The notes below the pieces were generated by a model. That model was not told the origin of the DNA. It saw only the letters and a program-made list of their open reading frames with translations, and ran no database searches. 23,961 nucleotides of DNA from Oscillibacter sp. UBA6647 (GTDB lineage: Bacteria > Bacillota > Clostridia > Oscillospirales > Oscillospiraceae): contig DKLF01000129.1 of assembly GCA_002455655.1 (NCBI GenBank), forward strand, positions 264 through 24,224, read 5' to 3'. The translations under genes and the position numbers were made by a program. Below, one piece after another: positions 23,142 to 23,961 of this stretch (its first letter is position 1; every line of letters starts with the position of its first letter).

Positions 23142-23170
23142 TTGTGGGATCACAAAGCATATGATATAAT
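23142..23170 (+). promoter_or_regulatory. Sigma-A promoter for radC-uvrB
   Basis: TTGTGG (23142-23147), a 17-base spacer and a perfect TATAAT (23165-23170) with TGA before it (extended -10). Confidence 0.7.
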
Positions 23171-23216
23171 AGTATACCTGTAAATCTCAAAGAATAACGC
23201 TGCGAGGGGGGAGCCC

Positions 23217-23891
23217 ATGGGAATCCATGACGGACACCGGGAAAAGATGCGCCGGCGCTTTCTGGAAACGGGTCTTGCGGGCTTTGCCGACCACGAGGCA
23301 CTGGAGCTGCTTTTGTTTTACGCCATTCCCCGCAGGGATACCAACGCTTTGGCCCATGTACTTTTGGAACGGTACGGCTCTTTGGGGGCGACGCTCACCG
23401 CTCCGGTGGAGGACCTTCAAAAGGTGGACGGCGTGGGTGAGAGCGCGGCGCTGCTGCTGCGGCTGGTACCCATGCTGACGGAGCGGAGCAGGGCAAGGGA
23501 GAGTGCGCCGGTGATTCTCAACTCCACAGAGCGGGCGGGAGAATACCTCCTCCGCCGGTTTGACGGAAAAAAATATGAGCTGGTATATGAGTTGTGTCTG
23601 GACAGGAAGGGAAAACTTCTGGTGAGTAAGCTTTTGACCGAGGGCGACGTGAACGGGGCGGAGCTGAACATCCGCAAGCTGGTGGAAAACGCCCTGCTTG
23701 CCAACGCCAGCGCCGTGATTCTGTCCCATAACCACCCCAGCGGCGTGGCGCTGCCCTCCGGAGAAGACTTTGCAACCACCGACCGGGTGCGTATGGCGCT
23801 GGAAGGCGTGGGCATCCAGTTGGTGGACCACATCATCGTGGCGGACGGGGATTTCGTTTCCATGCGGGACTCCGGCTATTTCACAACCTGA
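23217..23891 (+). CDS. radC: RadC family JAMM-domain protein
   Basis: An N-terminal helix-hairpin-helix part (KVDGVGESAALLL at about 69-81) is followed by an MPN/JAMM domain. Its metal site is visible as HNHPSG with H171, H173 and, after ten residues, D184. An acidic residue in the YELCLD strand (about 125) probably completes it. RadC was named for DNA repair, but its biochemical role remains unclear. GAGGGGGG precedes the ATG. The 224-residue length is normal. The uvrB start lies 24 bases past its stop, so the two are likely one operon. Confidence 0.93.
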   Translation: MGIHDGHREKMRRRFLETGLAGFADHEALELLLFYAIPRRDTNALAHVLLERYGSLGATLTAPVEDLQKVDGVGESAALLLRLVPMLTERSRARESAPVILNSTERAGEYLLRRFDGKKYELVYELCLDRKGKLLVSKLLTEGDVNGAELNIRKLVENALLANASAVILSHNHPSGVALPSGEDFATTDRVRMALEGVGIQLVDHIIVADGDFVSMRDSGYFTT

Positions 23892-23915
23892 TAAAACCGC
23901 CCAAAAGGAGGGCTT

Positions 23916-23961
23916 ATGCCAAAATTTAAAGTCGTTTCCCCCTACGAGCCTTCCGGCGACC
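23916..23961 (+). CDS. uvrB: Start of UvrB, excinuclease ABC subunit B
   Basis: Only 15 codons are in the window. They read MPKFKVVSPYEPSGD, matching the highly conserved UvrB N-terminus ((K/R)FKLVS.Y.P.GDQP). AAGGAGG lies a few bases before the ATG. UvrB is the damage-verifying helicase of nucleotide excision repair. The rest lies beyond the window end. Confidence 0.85.
   Translation, partial: MPKFKVVSPYEPSGD

Overview
The window reads as ordinary chromosome from a flagellated, spore-former-type Firmicute. Its high GC (roughly the mid-50s percent by eye), AGGAGG ribosome sites, clostridial-type promoters and gene set fit an Oscillospiraceae relative (Oscillibacter/Flavonifractor-like). That placement is inferred from protein style, not from a marker gene. 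I see no rRNA, tRNA, CRISPR array, transposase or prophage gene.

Layout, left to right. (1) A long flagellin gene runs leftward and lacks only its last few codons at the window edge. Divergent from it is a three-gene ABC importer of the NitT/TauT/SsuA/THI5 type (ATPase, permease, lipoprotein), closed by a strong hairpin terminator. (2) A non-coding stretch holds two copies, 78 bases apart, of a palindromic repeat, followed by a leftward GNAT acetyltransferase. (3) A leftward string of four genes follows: a divergent FtsE-like ATPase, a 675-residue FtsA-like actin-fold protein with a beta-grasp-like tail, an EAL-HDOD protein and a membrane-anchored protein of unknown function. A rightward membrane-anchored C39-like cysteine peptidase is divergent from ftsE. 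(4) The flagellar cap and chaperone operon fliD-fliS-fliT-like runs leftward from a candidate sigma-D promoter. Divergent from it are a ParA-type ATPase and a ComFB-domain protein, with no ParB. (5) Two leftward COG0523 (CobW-type) GTPases form an operon. One carries a huge His-rich metal-binding insert encoded by a hexanucleotide array; the other has a C-terminal DUF1980-like domain. (6) Across a 512-base regulatory region lies a rightward sodium:alanine/glycine symporter. (7) A leftward MgtE magnesium transporter sits behind a complete M-box magnesium riboswitch with its own promoter and terminator. (8) A rightward radC-uvrB pair starts from a promoter with an SOS-box-like site; uvrB is cut by the window end.

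How the parts fit. The flagellin, fliDST, EAL-HDOD and ComFB genes place motility, and possibly cyclic-di-GMP turnover and sensing, in one neighbourhood. The ParA-ComFB pair and the FtsE/FtsA-like/EAL-HDOD string are the two arrangements most worth following as possible undescribed modules. The metal theme (COG0523 GTPases, MgtE with M-box) and the DNA repair pair are of well-known kinds.
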